Origin: Bryoerythrophyllum caledonicum
Taxonomy: Eukaryota; Streptophyta; Bryopsida; Pottiales; Pottiaceae
Direction of reading: 5' to 3'
Length of the DNA stretch: 64,000 nucleotides
NCBI GenBank assembly: GCA_963971425.1
Contig: OZ020519.1
Coordinates: 6,526,028 to 6,590,027, forward strand
Shown: positions 1-12,839 of the stretch, one piece after another
Numbering within the stretch: the stretch's first letter is position 1
Layout of the letters: each line of letters begins with the position of its first letter
Notes under the pieces: model-generated
Seen by the model: only the letters and a program-made list of their open reading frames with translations
What the model was told of the DNA's origin: nothing
The model's database searches: none
Position numbers and translations under genes: made by a program

Positions 1-119
1 ATGATAACCATGGCATGTGCATTAGATGATAACCATGGCATGTGCATCAATTGAGTGAACCAAAAAATACTCTTGGACATACTCATGCCACATGTGATTC
101 GTCAACACTCAGTAAACTA

Positions 120-330
120 ATCAACAACACTCAACAAAAAATATATATATATCCACTCAATAAATCAGCCCATATGTGATATGCCCACTCAATGGATCAA
201 CCCATATGTGATTTGTCTACTCAATCAGTCAACAACACTCAGCCCATATCTAATATGTCCACTCAATACCATCTCAACATTCACTCTCAATACCATCTCA
301 ACATTCACTCTATTACAAATCACATGACAA
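120..330. repeat. Imperfect short tandem repeats, AT-rich
   Basis: Variants of a roughly 35-45 base phrase containing ACTCAAT and CCCATATGTGAT recur, and a 21-base phrase with TACCATCTCAACATTCACTC is repeated back to back near 265-310. Bases 1-50 also carry a repeated GATAACCATGGCATGTGCAT. No coding potential is visible. The short ORFs here follow the repeats. Confidence 0.5.
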
Positions 331-542
331 AATACACACAACATTTCCTTTACATAGTGCTCAACAGATATTTGGAGGAGAAAACTCGTCATACGTGCAT
401 AATGCACACCAAACCTTATGACAAGTGGATTCTTCTACACAAAACAACTCTGCAATTCTACATGTAGATTTCATTGATCTTTTCAAGATGCATTTATGTT
501 TGGTAGCTTAGTCGCATGAATAAAATCAATGAAGAGTACGAG

Positions 543-1500
543 GTGTCAAAGATAATTTGACATTCTCAATATGCCCCTTCAATATAGTTTGTCATTGTTA
601 CAAACATTGGTAGATATGGAATAATTTTTTTTTGTATATACATCTTTTGGCTTTGAAATCTATCTCATATGTTACCAATATAGAGATGATCTTGTGGCCA
701 AAATTTCATTATGTATCAACAAAAACTCAATCCTAGGAAGGGTGTTGAAGTTGGAAGTAGTGGTAAACTTTCCCCTTTGTTTGTCACAACAATACATGTT
801 GGTAGACTTGGTATATGTTTTTTGTGTAAATCTTTTGGACTTTGAAATTTTCCACACTTGTATTTGACGTGAAGGTGACTTCATACCCAAAATTTCATGG
901 ACAAATAAATTTTTTTGAATTCTTGGGAGGGTGTCAAAGTGGGCAGCTATGAAACTTTTCTCACAACTAACCCCCATGTTAGTAGATTTTGAATATCTTC
1001 TTTTGAATACATTTTTTGGCCTTGAAAATTTTCCCACATGTTATCAACATAGAGGTTACCATGTGTCAAAATTTTCATGTTGAAATAACAAACCCTCAAT
1101 CCTAGGGAGGGTGTCAAAGTTGGAAGTAGTAAAATGGTTTTCCCCTTTTTTTCTCACAATTATACATGTTGGTAGATTTGGGATGTGATTTTTTTTGTGC
1201 ATTTTTTGGACTTGAAAATTTCCACACATGTAATCAACATAAAGGTGTTCTCACTCCAAAAATTCCATGGGCAAAAAAAATTTCCTCAATCCTTGGGATG
1301 GTGTCAAAGTTGGCGGTTGAGAAACTTTTCTCACAGCTACCCCATGGTGGTTAATTTTTAATATCTTTTGTTTTATAAGTCCTCTGGACTTGAAGTTTGG
1401 TATGCATGTTTTTAACATAGAGGTGATGCTGTTCCCAAAATTTTAGGGTAAAAGAACAATTTTTCAGCCCTGTGGAGGGCGTCAAAGTTGGCAGCAGTGT
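543..1500. repeat. Dimeric tandem repeat, about 185-bp subunits in about 370-bp pairs
   Basis: The phrase GGGTGTCAAAGTTGG and its variants recur near 543, 739, 930, 1107, 1301 and 1479, at alternating spacings of roughly 191, 177, 194 and 179 bases. Two subunit types alternate: one continues GAAGTAG then a CCCCTTT tract, the other GGCAGC or GGCGGT then AAACTTTTCTCACA. This gives a higher-order period near 370 bp. Flanking phrases (ACATGTTGGTAGA, CTTGAAAATTTCCACACATG, ATCAACATAGAGGT) recur in register. The open frames here are by-products of the repeat. Confidence 0.8.
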
Positions 1501-1509
1501 GGGACACCA

Positions 1510-4500
1510 TCCCTGGAATTGCCCAAACGCCAATTTGAATGTCACCCTACTGTACTTGTAAGCAAGGGTAGCTGATTCATGAACTAATTGGCATGACCTA
1601 AATTAACTTGCATGATCTTGTAATTAAGTTAAGTTGATCCTTTGACCCAATGAGAAGACACCTCAACTTGTTTCTGACTTCATGCTCATTATTCTGATTC
1701 CATGCACCAATTACATTACTTGGGGACTCGCCTAAGGTTGGATAACCTATCACCACTATCAACCCCAAAATCGACAGTCTTGTGTGGGCCAAAATCGCCA
1801 GCCGCCCACCCTATTTCCAAAATTTTAGGAAAGTTAATTTATAATTGGGGGAGGTCCGCCCCTTTCCTCCTAATCGCATGCGCCCCCTCACAGCTCTCGG
1901 TTTTTAGTCTCTTGTGCTCACAGTGATGGGTGCTTTGACAAGTGGTCATTAGCACAACTTACTGTGGAAGTAGAGAGTTTTGTATGTCGAGGAATGGATC
2001 ACAGCTTACTATCCACTTAAAAAATTTGTAGCAATTTCAATATGAAGAAATAAATAGTCACGATAATTGCAATATTCATAAAATCCTATTTTGAACGTAT
2101 ACAAATGCTATAAATAGGTCAACAAGCTTAAGTTGGTAGTTATAGGTCATCCAACCTTACATTACATTACACCTTTTCTTGGCTCTAGCATGGAAGTAGG
2201 GACATTCACTACAAAAATGAGGGGTTTTACACAACTCTTCAAACGATGTATTGTCCGTAGTTTCATGTTAGAGTTATAGCTTTCTTTCATCCTCAAACGT
2301 CAGAGGTGCCAGAAATTGGCTTCTCGAATGACATTTTAAGGATGCAAATCATTGTGAATGATCTTTTTTCATCCATTTTTTTGTTTGGGAGAGTTCATTG
2401 AATGTGTGAGTAATAGATGATGATGAAATTTGTCTCATTGAGGTAGTCATGTTTTATCTAGAGAAGAAAATCGTTGTGACATGGATCTCAATGTACTGTA
2501 TTTTAGAAGCTTCTAGCGTTTGCTCTAAATTTGAAATTCAAGTCAATCAAAAGATATTTTTCAAATTTGAGTCCAACCAATTAAATTTCCATTCCAATTA
2601 ATTTTTTTGAAAAATATATAAAATTGAACAAGTTATTGCAATTTGAACTTTGGTTCTATAACCATGGTTGACCAATTTACTAATTTTAGCTGAAAACGGA
2701 AATTTCATCTACACATTAAGTTTTGGCACTATATGGTACACCTCTGGTAAAAAATTCAGAATATTTAGGCTTATGTTGTATTTGATATGAATTTTCTTCA
2801 CTTTTCTTTGGAAAATCATAATAATTATAAATTTTCACCAAAAAATCTGCAATTTTGGTGACACAAGCAAGACATGTGATCTCATGTGTGAAAAATAAAT
2901 TAAAAAAATTCCACCTATATTTAATGAAGAAATAGAACACACAACGGAATGGAAATTGGAATTGATGCCACTGTGATAGGCTCTATCCTTTAGGGGTTAA
3001 GAACCATTGGACTGTTCTATCTACATCTTCATCTTGTTTCTTGTGCAACAAACCTCTGACTGAAATGCGGTGGTTCAACGGTCCTCGCTGCCAGAACACA
3101 AGCCGTGCGTGACGCTGAAGGTTGTTCATTTGTGAAGCTGAGATTGAAGATGATAATTTTGAAATCCTCAACAATTGATCTTTGGTTGTGAAGGGATGTC
3201 AGTTTGCATCCTCTTCAGATTTTTCCATCTCCGCTTTTTCTCCTCAGATGGAGAATGCTAGCTTTTACAGCTATTATTATGCAACTGAATTCAAGGTAAA
3301 TTCAATGTAACATGCACCCAGTGTGATTCTTAACCTTTTAACCCTTAACCCTTTAGTACCCACATCATGTTTCTCCAAAACCAAAATATGTGCTGATTTT
3401 TTTTTGCTTTGAACTAACTTTGATGGAGATAGAATGCCTAATTTCAGTATCCAACCTTACGAAATTGAACTCAACCCACGACCTAAATTTTGGGGAAAGT
3501 TTGCACAACATCCAACAGTTTATGGAATTGACTATAGTGTTTAAAGATACCGTATGTTGGTCGCGAAAATCGTGGATTTTGAAGGGTATACTACTTTATT
3601 CATCAATAGATTCTTGTAAGAATTTTTGTACTTTGAATAGAAGAGGTTCACATGTGCACGAGGTTGATAGCTTCACATTGACGTTTCATACGTCAAGAAA
3701 ACATTCATACATGATTTTAAAACTTTTGTCTACTTGATTGTATACAAAAATGTTACAAACTTATACGAATTAAAATGGAAGTTTTGTATGCAATGAGAGA
3801 GATCAATAATCACAGAACAATGAAGAAGCTCTCAAAGACAAATTTCAATCAAAATTTAAGACCAAAATCATTTTGCATGTGTATGAAATACAAGATGGTA
3901 TGCGGCATGGTATTCATTGTATTTTAGGGTATTTGGTGTATTTCGTGTTGTATTCCTAGCATTTCCATGAGTTCTATAACTCCAAATCATGATATGATTT
4001 TTGGAGAGTGTTTATGTGATGCATGCGCACATCTGAACTTCAAATTTCACAACCTTATTCCTCATGGATTTCATGCAAATTGAGTTTTAACACAATGTCC
4101 CATTTTGGGTCTCCTAGGCACTAAAGGGATAAACGTCAGTCGGGAATCCTATATATAAGCATGTGTTTTTCTATGTAGAATACAAAAATAGTCTAAAAGT
4201 TGAGCAAGACTTACACCTTTGGATTGAAGATTCTTCAATTAACATCTTTCATTTGGAGGTCATCTCAATATACGTTATCATGTTATCATGATAACGTATA
4301 TACCTTATCATGTTCAAATACGATACCATACATATAGAATATTGTGGCCACCAGTGGCACCTTTTGACGTTTAAGGATTAAAACCTACAACGCCTTGGAA
4401 GGGTTGATTTTGGTGCTCTAGGTATTGTAACTTTTCCCATCAATACATGTTGTTGTCGTGGTCTTCAAACTGCACATAAGACTATGTGACAGCTTTCCAA

Positions 4501-4960
4501 CACATCTCCCCGGTCTCCAATCGATCCAGAAATTGGCAACCTACAATGATTCCTATGAAGTGGGGACGCAATGAAATATATCCGTTGTGCAAATGATCTT
4601 TTGCATAATCTATTATGCTCATAGATTCTTCTAGGTCTCGCTTGTCCAATTAGATCTTAAAAGGTTAGATTAAGGTGCCAAATTATTTCTTGTGAATTAC
4701 ATGTGGACATCAACCTATGTAGAAGTGTCTACCCTTGACATAAGGCAATAGTTCCACTTCACTAACATTTGTCCTATGGACATAGATTTTGTCATGCGGA
4801 GGAAACATATAGACATTTGATTCACAATGTCCTCCTTTGGATTCCGAAGATAATCTTTCTTTCCTTTTTGCACATTAACCCCTAAATTCCCAAGAGCCCC
4901 TCTCAAAGTCTTCCGAAGGGATCCTTGGGAGTTTAGAAGTGAAGGTGTTGTATTGTGCAC
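1510..4960. other. AT-rich stretch without a supportable gene
   Basis: I see no ORF with recognisable protein character, no conserved domain and no clear transposon ends. The only marked structure is the hairpin at 4269-4300. Confidence 0.5.
4269..4300. repeat. Perfect 14-bp inverted repeat (hairpin)
   Basis: Arm TATACGTTATCATG is followed by a TTAT loop and then its exact reverse complement. No transposon ends surround it, and its function is unknown. Confidence 0.7.
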
Positions 4961-4967
4961 AAGTATT

Positions 4968-5564
4968 AGGGCCGCTTCACACTTGGTGGCCAAGTCGAGA
5001 GGCCGTCGATTTCCACCAATGAGATTGCTAGAATGGCCAAAGTCCGGACTTTGGGCCTTCACACTTGTGCCCAAACTCCAAAGGCCGTCGTCCTACATGG
5101 CAACACTTTTGGGTAGTTTTGGCGCCAAAGCGACGGCCTCTCGAGCAAAACTTGGGTCGCCCATTTTGCTCGATCCAAACTACAATCGAGAGTCCGTCAA
5201 TTTTTTAAATTAAAATAATCAAAAAGTGTCAAGATCTAGACCGTTAGATGAAAGAGACCGAATTTTTGGGCTGATTTTTTTGGGCTGATTTTTTTGGCTG
5301 ATTTTTTTTTGGCTGATTTTTTTTGGGCTGATTTTTTGGGCTGATTTTGATTGGCTGATTTTTTTGGGCTGATTTTTTTTGGCGTAATGATATGGGGTTT
5401 GGACTCTGGACTTGGCCTTTGGGGCTTCACACCACGACCGGCCAAACCTTCAATCTATATTATTTAATGTATTTTTTTGGCAAAAAAGTTTGGCCTCTTG
5501 CCATAGTTTGGCCACTCATTTTGACGGTGGGCCTCTCGACTTGGGCATAGTGTGAAGCGGCCCT
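4968..5564. mobile_element. Foldback MITE, 597 bp, TIR AGGGCCGCTTCACAC
   Basis: The element begins AGGGCCGCTTCACAC and ends with the exact reverse complement GTGTGAAGCGGCCCT. It is flanked on both sides by TATT (4964-4967 and 5565-5568), read as a 4-bp target duplication. Internal parts also mirror each other (GGCCAAGTCGAGAGGCC on the left, GGGCCTCTCGACTTGGG on the right). Bases 5265-5392 are a low-complexity run of GGCTGATTTTTTT units. The element encodes no transposase, so it would need one in trans. A diverged relative lies at 45945-46309. Confidence 0.75.
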
Positions 5565-5569
5565 TATTG

Positions 5570-6850
5570 AGCAAGAGGAGGATTGAAATTGATAGTTGGG
5601 GATATTCAAAGTGATGCAGACATTATTGGTTATAGTTGTTGGATGGAAAAAAAATTGGATTTTAATTGGTGGCTAAAATGGGTGAAGGGCTTCTCAATGG
5701 TAACCAACATCTAGTTTAGTATTTGGCTTTCGATACTCCTAATCATTAAGGAGCATTATCAATGACTTCCCAAGGTACCAAACCTATTGTTTTTTGTTCC
5801 ATATTTTGACCTTCGTAGAGAAAGTGAGTGTTAATCGGAGAATGAACGACATAAACACGCAATTAAACAATTTTGCCCTCAACAAATAAAAGTGCACTTA
5901 GGTACAACGGCGGCCATTGCGAACAAAAGTGTCAAAATTGCAAAAAAAATGTTTTACTAAGAAAAAAAATGTTTCAAAGAAAATAAATTGAGCTTCTGCA
6001 ACAATATAATGTACAATCATGGTTGTTAATATTGGAAGCAATTTTTTGGCATTTTCAACTAATTTTTGGTGGCCCCTCGTTAATACTAGATAAATGGTAT
6101 TTAATATAGTTTCACAATATTTCAAAGATAGATTTGAAGGATTGTAGTATACAAATAGGCGTAATCACAAAAAAACATACTTTATGCAAGGGTTGGCAGT
6201 TGATTAAAAGAAATTCTACGTAGTACATAATGCATACAATGGTAGAAACTAAATATAGATGCTTCTACAAATGGACTTAGCACCAATAGTAAAAACACCT
6301 TTACTCTATAGGATTAATGACATAACGTCTTACATCACCCTTAGAATATACTACTCTTACACATACACTATATATCAATTACCATACACAACTAGTATAC
6401 TCTCATAAAGGCACACTATCTACTCCATAGAATTTAGGGTTGCTTGCAAACGATTGTCATCGATAGCTATGGTTTGCATCGCAATATATTGTAGTATGTG
6501 AGCCTTTGCTGATTGAAGAATGCGAATCATGCTTTCAACCTGCACTCCAAATACATTGCGCTTTCTCCACCCGCTGGCCCCAGACATGGTTCTTTCCGGT
6601 GTGTCTACCCATGAAAAAATGCATGCATCTTTCTCTATTTAACTATGGCTCTTCCCAGATGGCTCCTAGAATGAATCCATGCAATTTGTATACGGCTGTG
6701 CAGAAGATCCACGTCCATCAACAACCCCCCTTTGGATGATGGGCCAATATCAACAAACCTTTATCTTAAGTCTCCATCAATTTTTTCCTTCCTCAATCAC
6801 TTTTCCTATATAGAATGGTACACCACCTTCTATCTCTGCTCGATCAACAC
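5570..6850. other. No gene seen
   Basis: AT-rich sequence between the foldback MITE and the DUF7869-type ORF. It may include the 3' part of that transposon, but I could not identify terminal repeats. Confidence 0.4.
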
Positions 6851-6856
6851 TCAAGG

Positions 6857-9489
6857 CTACAAATTGTCCACAACGGATATCAGATTGTGGATTAAATGGT
6901 GGAAATGGGTCGTGATTACCTTCATACATTGTTGAGTTGCTCCTTCTTCGGCGCGTTCCTCAACATAGTTGCGCTCTGTTTGTTGTGCCCTACGCACTAC
7001 TTGATTAGAGGGTCTTCCTCTACGAGGACCAAAGTATCCTTGAGCCTCGGCATTTGGAAGCATCGCCACTACATGCTCTACAACATTTATCTCACAATTT
7101 TCTTCACTTGCACCATCCATTACATCCAAAGATGCACTCTCTGTAGGTCCGGTGTAGGAGAACTCTGAAGGCCAAAACGGTGAGGAACGATGCTCATTGC
7201 TACGGTCTTTGTGTGGAAATTGAGCTAAATAGAGTTTCAATATTTCAGCCTCTACTTTTGCTTCACGATTCTTATCCTCATGCTGCAATTTTTGAATGCA
7301 CCTTTATTAATATACAATGAAGTCATCCAACGCCTTCAACTCCCGTTCGTCCGCTGTAAATACTTGCGCAAACGATGGTCGCTCATCCCTACTTGGCAAC
7401 GACCTCAAAGTTTTTGTCCATACTTCCGGTCGCCATGGATCCTTGCAATAATGCTTGTATTGTACTCGAACCTCACGACTCCCTTCTCGATTGTCCATAT
7501 AGAATCGCATGTGGTGCGGAAATGTTATGCCCACCAATGAATCATGACCTGTCAGTAAGTGAGGAGTTATGAACAATTTCCAATCCCATACATTCTCTAA
7601 CAGCCGGACGCTAACAAATGTCTCCGTAGGAGATGTTCCTCCTTCTATAAGACTAATCATTTCCTTCAACGAGTCCATGTTCGACCTCTTCAACATATTT
7701 GATACACAACTGAAGCGTTGATCAATATCTTCGTGTGTATTGCCCACTATAAGAAAAGATAGCTCCACCTCCTGAAAAAATCCCAATCCCACCAATGTAG
7801 CACATAAAGCAAATATATAATGTTTTTGTTCTCACTTGTGGAGTTGTTCGCCTGAATTCGCAATGTTGGTGGCAAAAAGCCCTTCCTCCGTAGCACATCT
7901 CCTATCACGTATAACAATGTACTCACGACTTGGTACTCACCACAAACTATCGTGTTTGTGGTGAGCCCCAAACCACACGTCGCAATATAAACCAATCCCA
8001 TGTACAAGAGCACCATACAGATGGGTCTTCACAAATCGGTGTTCAATGTTCTTCACAGTCTGACGCATCCTCGGTACCATGGTTGTGTTTTGGTCCATGC
8101 CATCCACTATGATGCACATGTACAACTCAGGGCTAATATAACACGACCTCTTGAATATCCAATAATGCCTACGTTCATCCATCTGGTTGCGCAGATGGAA
8201 CATAAACAACTCCTTTATCTTTATCCTTGCATCTGTATTGGTGGTTCCCTCCGTGGCACATTTATACTTCCAACAATGATAACACTTTGAGAATCTTGAG
8301 AATGGAGGTACCTGGACGTGGGGATACTTGATGCGCCACATCTCCGGAACGAACTCATAGAAATGGTTTCTCCATTTTAAATTCTCTCAACCTCCTCCTT
8401 CACGTAATTGAATACATCAAATTTGGTTGTATTCATAGGAAGGAGAATGAGAGGCACCACTTTGTTCTCACTCTTACGGCGAATACAACGATGAGATTGG
8501 GGACAACCAACTTCATCGACAAACGATTTAAAGCCAGCCTCTGTAGTAGACATTCTTGTGCTCTCTCTGATCGGATCTTAAAGAGTATTGCCGTGAATCG
8601 ATGTCACTCTTCCATATATGAGACAATCCTTCTTCAATTGCTTAAAGCGCCTCTGTGAATATCCAACCCCAAGAGCGTAGCAAACATTGCAAACTTGTTT
8701 CCCATCTAACTTTGTTACAAACTTGTCTCGACGAGTTCCTTCCGTCCTTGTGTAAAAATAAACGAGCATTTGTCTCATCCACGTACTTCGAACTGAAAAC
8801 TCATTAGCCCATGCATTATATCGCATGTCCAATAGATATCTTACTCGAACGTCCCTCAAACAACTGCATTTGCATCCTCCTAGTGCCATTGCAATTTGCA
8901 TGCTTCTAAGCGATAGCTTAGATGGTGGAGCTTCTGTCAATGATGGCTCCCTTGAATCTCTCCTTCTCCTATTTTGCATTGAATATGGACGACGTGCTGG
9001 TCTTACATAAGCAAATCCATCTACATAGGGCAAATCTTGGATGTTTGAGGGAGTAGATTGGAAAAACGGCGAATTCTCATCTATGGCGTTTGAAGCATGA
9101 CTATTGCATCGAGACCTCTGGGTGGATCCTGGTGTGTTGATGAACTCAAGAAAATCAAATTCTGGGGCCATCACTTCTGTAGGCGCTATTTGTGATCCAA
9201 TGTCACCATGGACACCTATGATATCAGGTTCTACAGCCACTACACGTAGCAAAGACCAATGCCAACGAATGATCAAGCCCACACACATGCCAAGGCGTTC
9301 TCCTGCAATCTCTCCGGTCCAATGCAATGCATCATCTACCCTAGTGATACGCACCGCCACCTCGAATGGGAACAACTTTGACCCATTCAATTCCATGCCA
9401 CTTTTGAATGCATGCTCCCTGGTTGCTAAGGCCACCACATCTCCTCTCTCAGAAAGCAATTCTACGGCCGTTTCTAATTCAGATGTCAT
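6857..9489 (-). pseudogene. Decayed transposon protein of the DUF7869 type
   Basis: Successive minus-strand frames read as one protein. The ATG at 9489 opens a 303-residue part ending at 8578. It contains a Cys-rich motif (GGCKCSC near residue 209) and a CNVC motif followed by a YSQRRF helix. The next part starts at ATG 8553. Bases 8341-7937 carry FVPEMWRIKYPHVQVP-like sequence, a CYHCWKYKC knuckle and GMDQN. Bases 8016-7800 carry IQANNSTSENKN, and 7795-7307 carry EVELSFL and NTHEDIDQRFS. These in-order motifs are typical of DUF7869 proteins, which recur in many eukaryote genomes and are probably transposon proteins with a DDE/RNase H-like core. The frame changes near 7960 and 7800, and two stops follow near 7307 before a further part running to 6857. 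I therefore call it a broken copy. Family assignment is from memory of motifs. Confidence 0.65.
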
Positions 9490-9894
9490 GATCCCAACAA
9501 ATCTCTATTGAATTTGCCTTGCACCTGTTGCTCGTACTAATCGGACCCCCACAGAGCTATTGGAATGCATATTATCCCTTTGGATGTGTAGCCGTATTGA
9601 AGGAGTCTAAATTGTGCGGCTGTCCATTATCACTATTGAAAAAATAGGAACATTATGGCTGCACATTAGTCAAAATACATGTATTTATTATTAACCTTCA
9701 AAGCACCATTCATCTGATAAAAGATATGTTTCTAAACACATATTTATTGTTCAAAATATGATGATGATATTGGACCTTTTAAAAAAATAGCTTTGAAATG
9801 AAAAAAACAAGAATTTGTAGAGCATGAACTCCTTGCACGGAGTCTTTAACCCTGAAGGTACAATGACAGTCTTACACCAAAAACACTTCAAAAT
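9490..9894. other. No gene seen
   Basis: AT-rich sequence upstream (on the minus strand) of the DUF7869-type ORF. Nothing recognisable. Confidence 0.4.
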
Positions 9895-10765
9895 TGTTGG
9901 ATTCTAGAGTAATGAACAAAAAAGGAAACTAAAACTTTTATTTCTAGTTTTGACCGTAGGATCTCAATTAATACTTATTGAGTAATATGTAAACAAAATT
10001 TCATAAACTTTGACCGCACGGATTGAAAGATTATAGTGTTTGAAGTCTAGCATATGGTTCATTTTCTTACCTGCGTGTAGTGGATCAGCAGACTTTGACT
10101 TCACTTGGAGTCAAATTTTTGCACTACACAAGGTTCAAGTCCATAACCATCTTGTTAAGCATGATGTTAGTTCCTTGTACACCAATTTTTAGAGGTAGAG
10201 AACGGGTGTAGCATACTCAAAACAATTGTGCAAGGAGTGGAAGTTCGGAATTTGTTAATTCACACTGTAATTTTTTGTGAACTTAATATGTTTTAGATTG
10301 GTAATCCAAATGGTCAATAAGAAGGTTTACACCACATATTGTTGCGGAAAAAATAAAAAGTGAAAAATTAAAAGATATCTAGGTTTAATTTGGAAAACAA
10401 GAAGTTTTTTGGTACCTTGCCCAACACTGACTGACAATGTGTGAAAATGTTTGACATGGGTTGGTATGCTATTTTTCACTAAAGACAAGAACTTATTTTG
10501 ACAACGTCAAGGGAAATAATATTACTTGCAAATACTAAAAATCTCACATTCAACATAGTCTTCTAGCAAAAGTTTTTGGATGTGCGTGAGTTGCCTGCTC
10601 TCCCCATTTGAAATTCAAAACCCTAAAACTTTTTGATCAAATGTCCAATTTAGGTAAAAATTGTTTTTCCACTAAGGTCTTGATAATGCCTTTCTATAGT
10701 AAAATTTTCAAAGAGAATTGTTGGAAATTGATACCGTAGGAACCTGACCAAATTTTCAAAAAGCC
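9895..10765 (+). repeat. Dispersed repeat family, copy A
   Basis: Shares long, diverged stretches in the same order with 32215-32740 and 46805-47645. Shared landmarks include CACGGATTGAAAGATTA, GATCAGCAGACTTTGACTTC, AATTGTGCAAGGAGTGGA and GGTCAATAAGAAGGTTTACA. The 3' third, with CTAGCAAAAGTTTTTGGA, is shared with copy C only. There is no open frame of note. It is probably part of an unclassified transposon or its leader. Confidence 0.75.
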
Positions 10766-11680
10766 CATTTTTGACACTTGATTCATTAGGGGTTAAATAT
10801 GCTACACCTCTTTTGCATCCCTAAACATTGGTGTAAAATGGAATTTGTATCATTTCTGACATGATGATAATGAATCTAGATCATGTGTAATGCAATATAG
10901 AAGATCAATCAACAATCAATCTTAAACTTGTATAAAAATAAATGCTTACCTCAAGATACGTTGCAGGTGTTAGCGGTACACGCACTGATGCTTGATGGCG
11001 TTCAACATTAAATCACCATTCTGTCGTTGTTGATAAACATGTTTTTTAATCCTTCCCACTTTACCTGCAACACATGCATAAAATTTATATGGTAAAAAGT
11101 TTAATCATAAGGAGAAAGAAAGCAAAAGGTCCAAAGTTCAAAAGTCAAATTTTGACTAGTAAACTTGAGGCACAAGGTTCCAACATGGATATAAGGTTTC
11201 TATGCAAATCTTGAGGTCATTTCTCTTCCCAGTTTCTAAGGTGAGCTCTTTTGCAATTGAAACCTCAAGGCCATGTGCATTTTTACTTCATTCACTAATT
11301 TATGTCAACTTTGTGTACTGTGTAGATTGGAGGAAATTCGCACATCGAGGAGATTTTTGCGAATTTGGTAAGCTTGACTTTGTTTCAATTTTGAATATGA
11401 GGGAACTCTAGGGTTAGGTTCATGATGATTGAAGTTCAGTCAGAATTACAACAGTGTTAGGTAAGTACCAATATTTGAATACACAAACGAGGACACAAAT
11501 GAGGACACCGAAATTGCAAATTCAACAAAGTTGAATGAATACACATGTAGCAGTCAACAACTAGAGAGTTCAGCCTTTGTTCCACTGAAATACTTACACC
11601 AAAACCACAGAATTGAAGTCAAGAAAGTAGCTACTAGTATGGCACAAAATCCTGAGTATGGCACATCAACGCACTACCTG
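10766..11680. other. No gene seen
   Basis: AT-rich, with only short frames and no recognisable product. Confidence 0.4.
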
Positions 11681-11682
11681 AA

Positions 11683-11815
11683 ACCCTAGCCGCCACACCC
11701 AGGCATCCAAACCTTAGCCTCCGCACCCAAACCCTAGCTCTCGCAATTAAACCCTAGTTGCCGCAACCAAATCCTAGCTGCCGCCGCAACCAACAACCAA
11801 AACCCTAGTCACCAC
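11683..11815. repeat. Short tandem repeats around AACCCTAGC(C)GCC
   Basis: About seven imperfect units of roughly 18-22 bases contain AACCCTAG or AACCTTAG followed by CCGC. They resemble interstitial CCCTAA-type motifs embedded in a longer degenerate unit. They are too irregular to be telomere sequence. Confidence 0.5.
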
Positions 11816-11859
11816 ATGTTCGTGGAGTTCGCGTGACGCTTCATGGAGTGACCTTGGAC

Positions 11860-12212
11860 AAGAGGTGTGCGCGTGCACACCCCTTACTACTGGTGCTCCT
11901 CCACCAAGCATATCCAAAAATATAAACCTCAAGAAGAGCTTCCTCCGCGATCAAGTGTAATATCAACCTTTTTATTCGTTGCACGGCCTCGCAGGCGCGC
12001 TTTCACGGCCTCCCAACCTTTCCATTGCGCGGCGCTGCACGCACGCGCACGATTCTTCCTTGCAGGCGCGGCCTGGCGCCCGGCCAGGCAGGTGCGGCAT
12101 GTGGCCCCTGCCAGGCATGCGCGACCTGACCCGTGGCCTGCGCTTAGGCGCCAAACTTTGTCACCCAACTCACACCTATTCTCTCGCCCAACTCAACTCT
12201 CTTTCTCCTTAC
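11860..12212. other. GC-rich island without a supportable gene
   Basis: Overlapping frames on both strands are GC-driven and show no domain. It starts with an imperfect palindrome, GGTGTGCGCGTGCACACC, and ends with ACTCACACCTATTCTC. Both features recur near 31723-31990. Confidence 0.5.
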
Positions 12213-12665
12213 CAGGGTTACCAATGTGACGTCCTTGGGGGCCTGAGAGCGTCCTAGGACATCCTAAGACGAGGATGTCCTGACGTCATGTCGGACGCAA
12301 CGTCCGGGGGGGGGATAAAATGCATTTACGGAAGGCCCTGGTAAGTTTTCTGGACCGTCGGATTCAACAAAGTGCCACGCGGCCAAATCGCAGCCGTCAA
12401 ATTGCGCTAGGGTGTCCGATCGGTCGTTGCCGTCGGGGCTATCGGACGGCACCTCGGCCGTCCGTCTGATCGGACGCCCGCGATTTGATCGCACGGGCGC
12501 GCGATGGCCATCTGATAAGGTCGACGGCCGTCCGACCGTCGTCGGAGTGGCCGTCCGATCGGCGGACGGCCCATCGGCGGACGGCCTATCGGCGGACGAA
12601 GTGGCCGTCCGATTGGCCGTCCATCGGATTGGCCGTCCGATCGGCCGACGGCCTGCCATTTTTTT
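12213..12665 (+). mobile_element. GC-rich module with CAGGGTT end and CGGACGGCC array (copy 1)
   Basis: The left end reads CAGGGTTACCAATG and is followed by several ACGTCC/GGACGT words, then a CCGGGGGGGGGATAAA tract. From about 12400 to 12660 the motif GGCCGTCCGATCGG/CGGACGGCC repeats many times. The same order (CAGGGTT end, ACGTCC words, G tract, CGGACGGCC array) is found inverted at 31209-31715. CAGGGTT ends are common in hAT elements, but I see no 8-bp duplication, so the class is uncertain. Confidence 0.45.
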
Positions 12666-12704
12666 GCTCATCATACTCTTCTCTATGACCTGCTGATTCT
12701 AAGT

Positions 12705-12827
12705 TGGTGTGGCAATCGCTCATCGGATGAAAATTGCATGAGTTATGAGCGGATGAACATTTCTGGCGGAATTCTTCATCCATTCATAAGTACTTTGTCC
12801 TTTGTCGGATTGTCAGTTGCCACACCA
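12705..12827 (+). mobile_element. 123-bp MITE, copy 1 (TIR TGGTGTGGCAA)
   Basis: Perfect 11-bp terminal inverted repeats, TGGTGTGGCAA and TTGCCACACCA. The interior contains GCGGATGAAC, TTCATCCATT and CTTTGTCGGATT. Copy 2 at 16050-16172 has exactly the same length and order. It is non-coding. Confidence 0.7.
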
Positions 12828-12839
12828 TTCTGGAGTTGG

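Noticed and set aside
672-1037. 121-residue minus-strand frame
   Set aside because: It lies wholly within the dimeric tandem repeat and its protein repeats with the DNA; no domain.
5236-5445. Lys/Ser-rich frame (KKSAKK repeats)
   Set aside because: A product of the GGCTGATTTTTTT low-complexity run inside the foldback MITE.
11867-12696. Several overlapping GC-rich frames on both strands
   Set aside because: Frames overlap on both strands in CG-rich repeats with few stops by composition; no recognisable protein.
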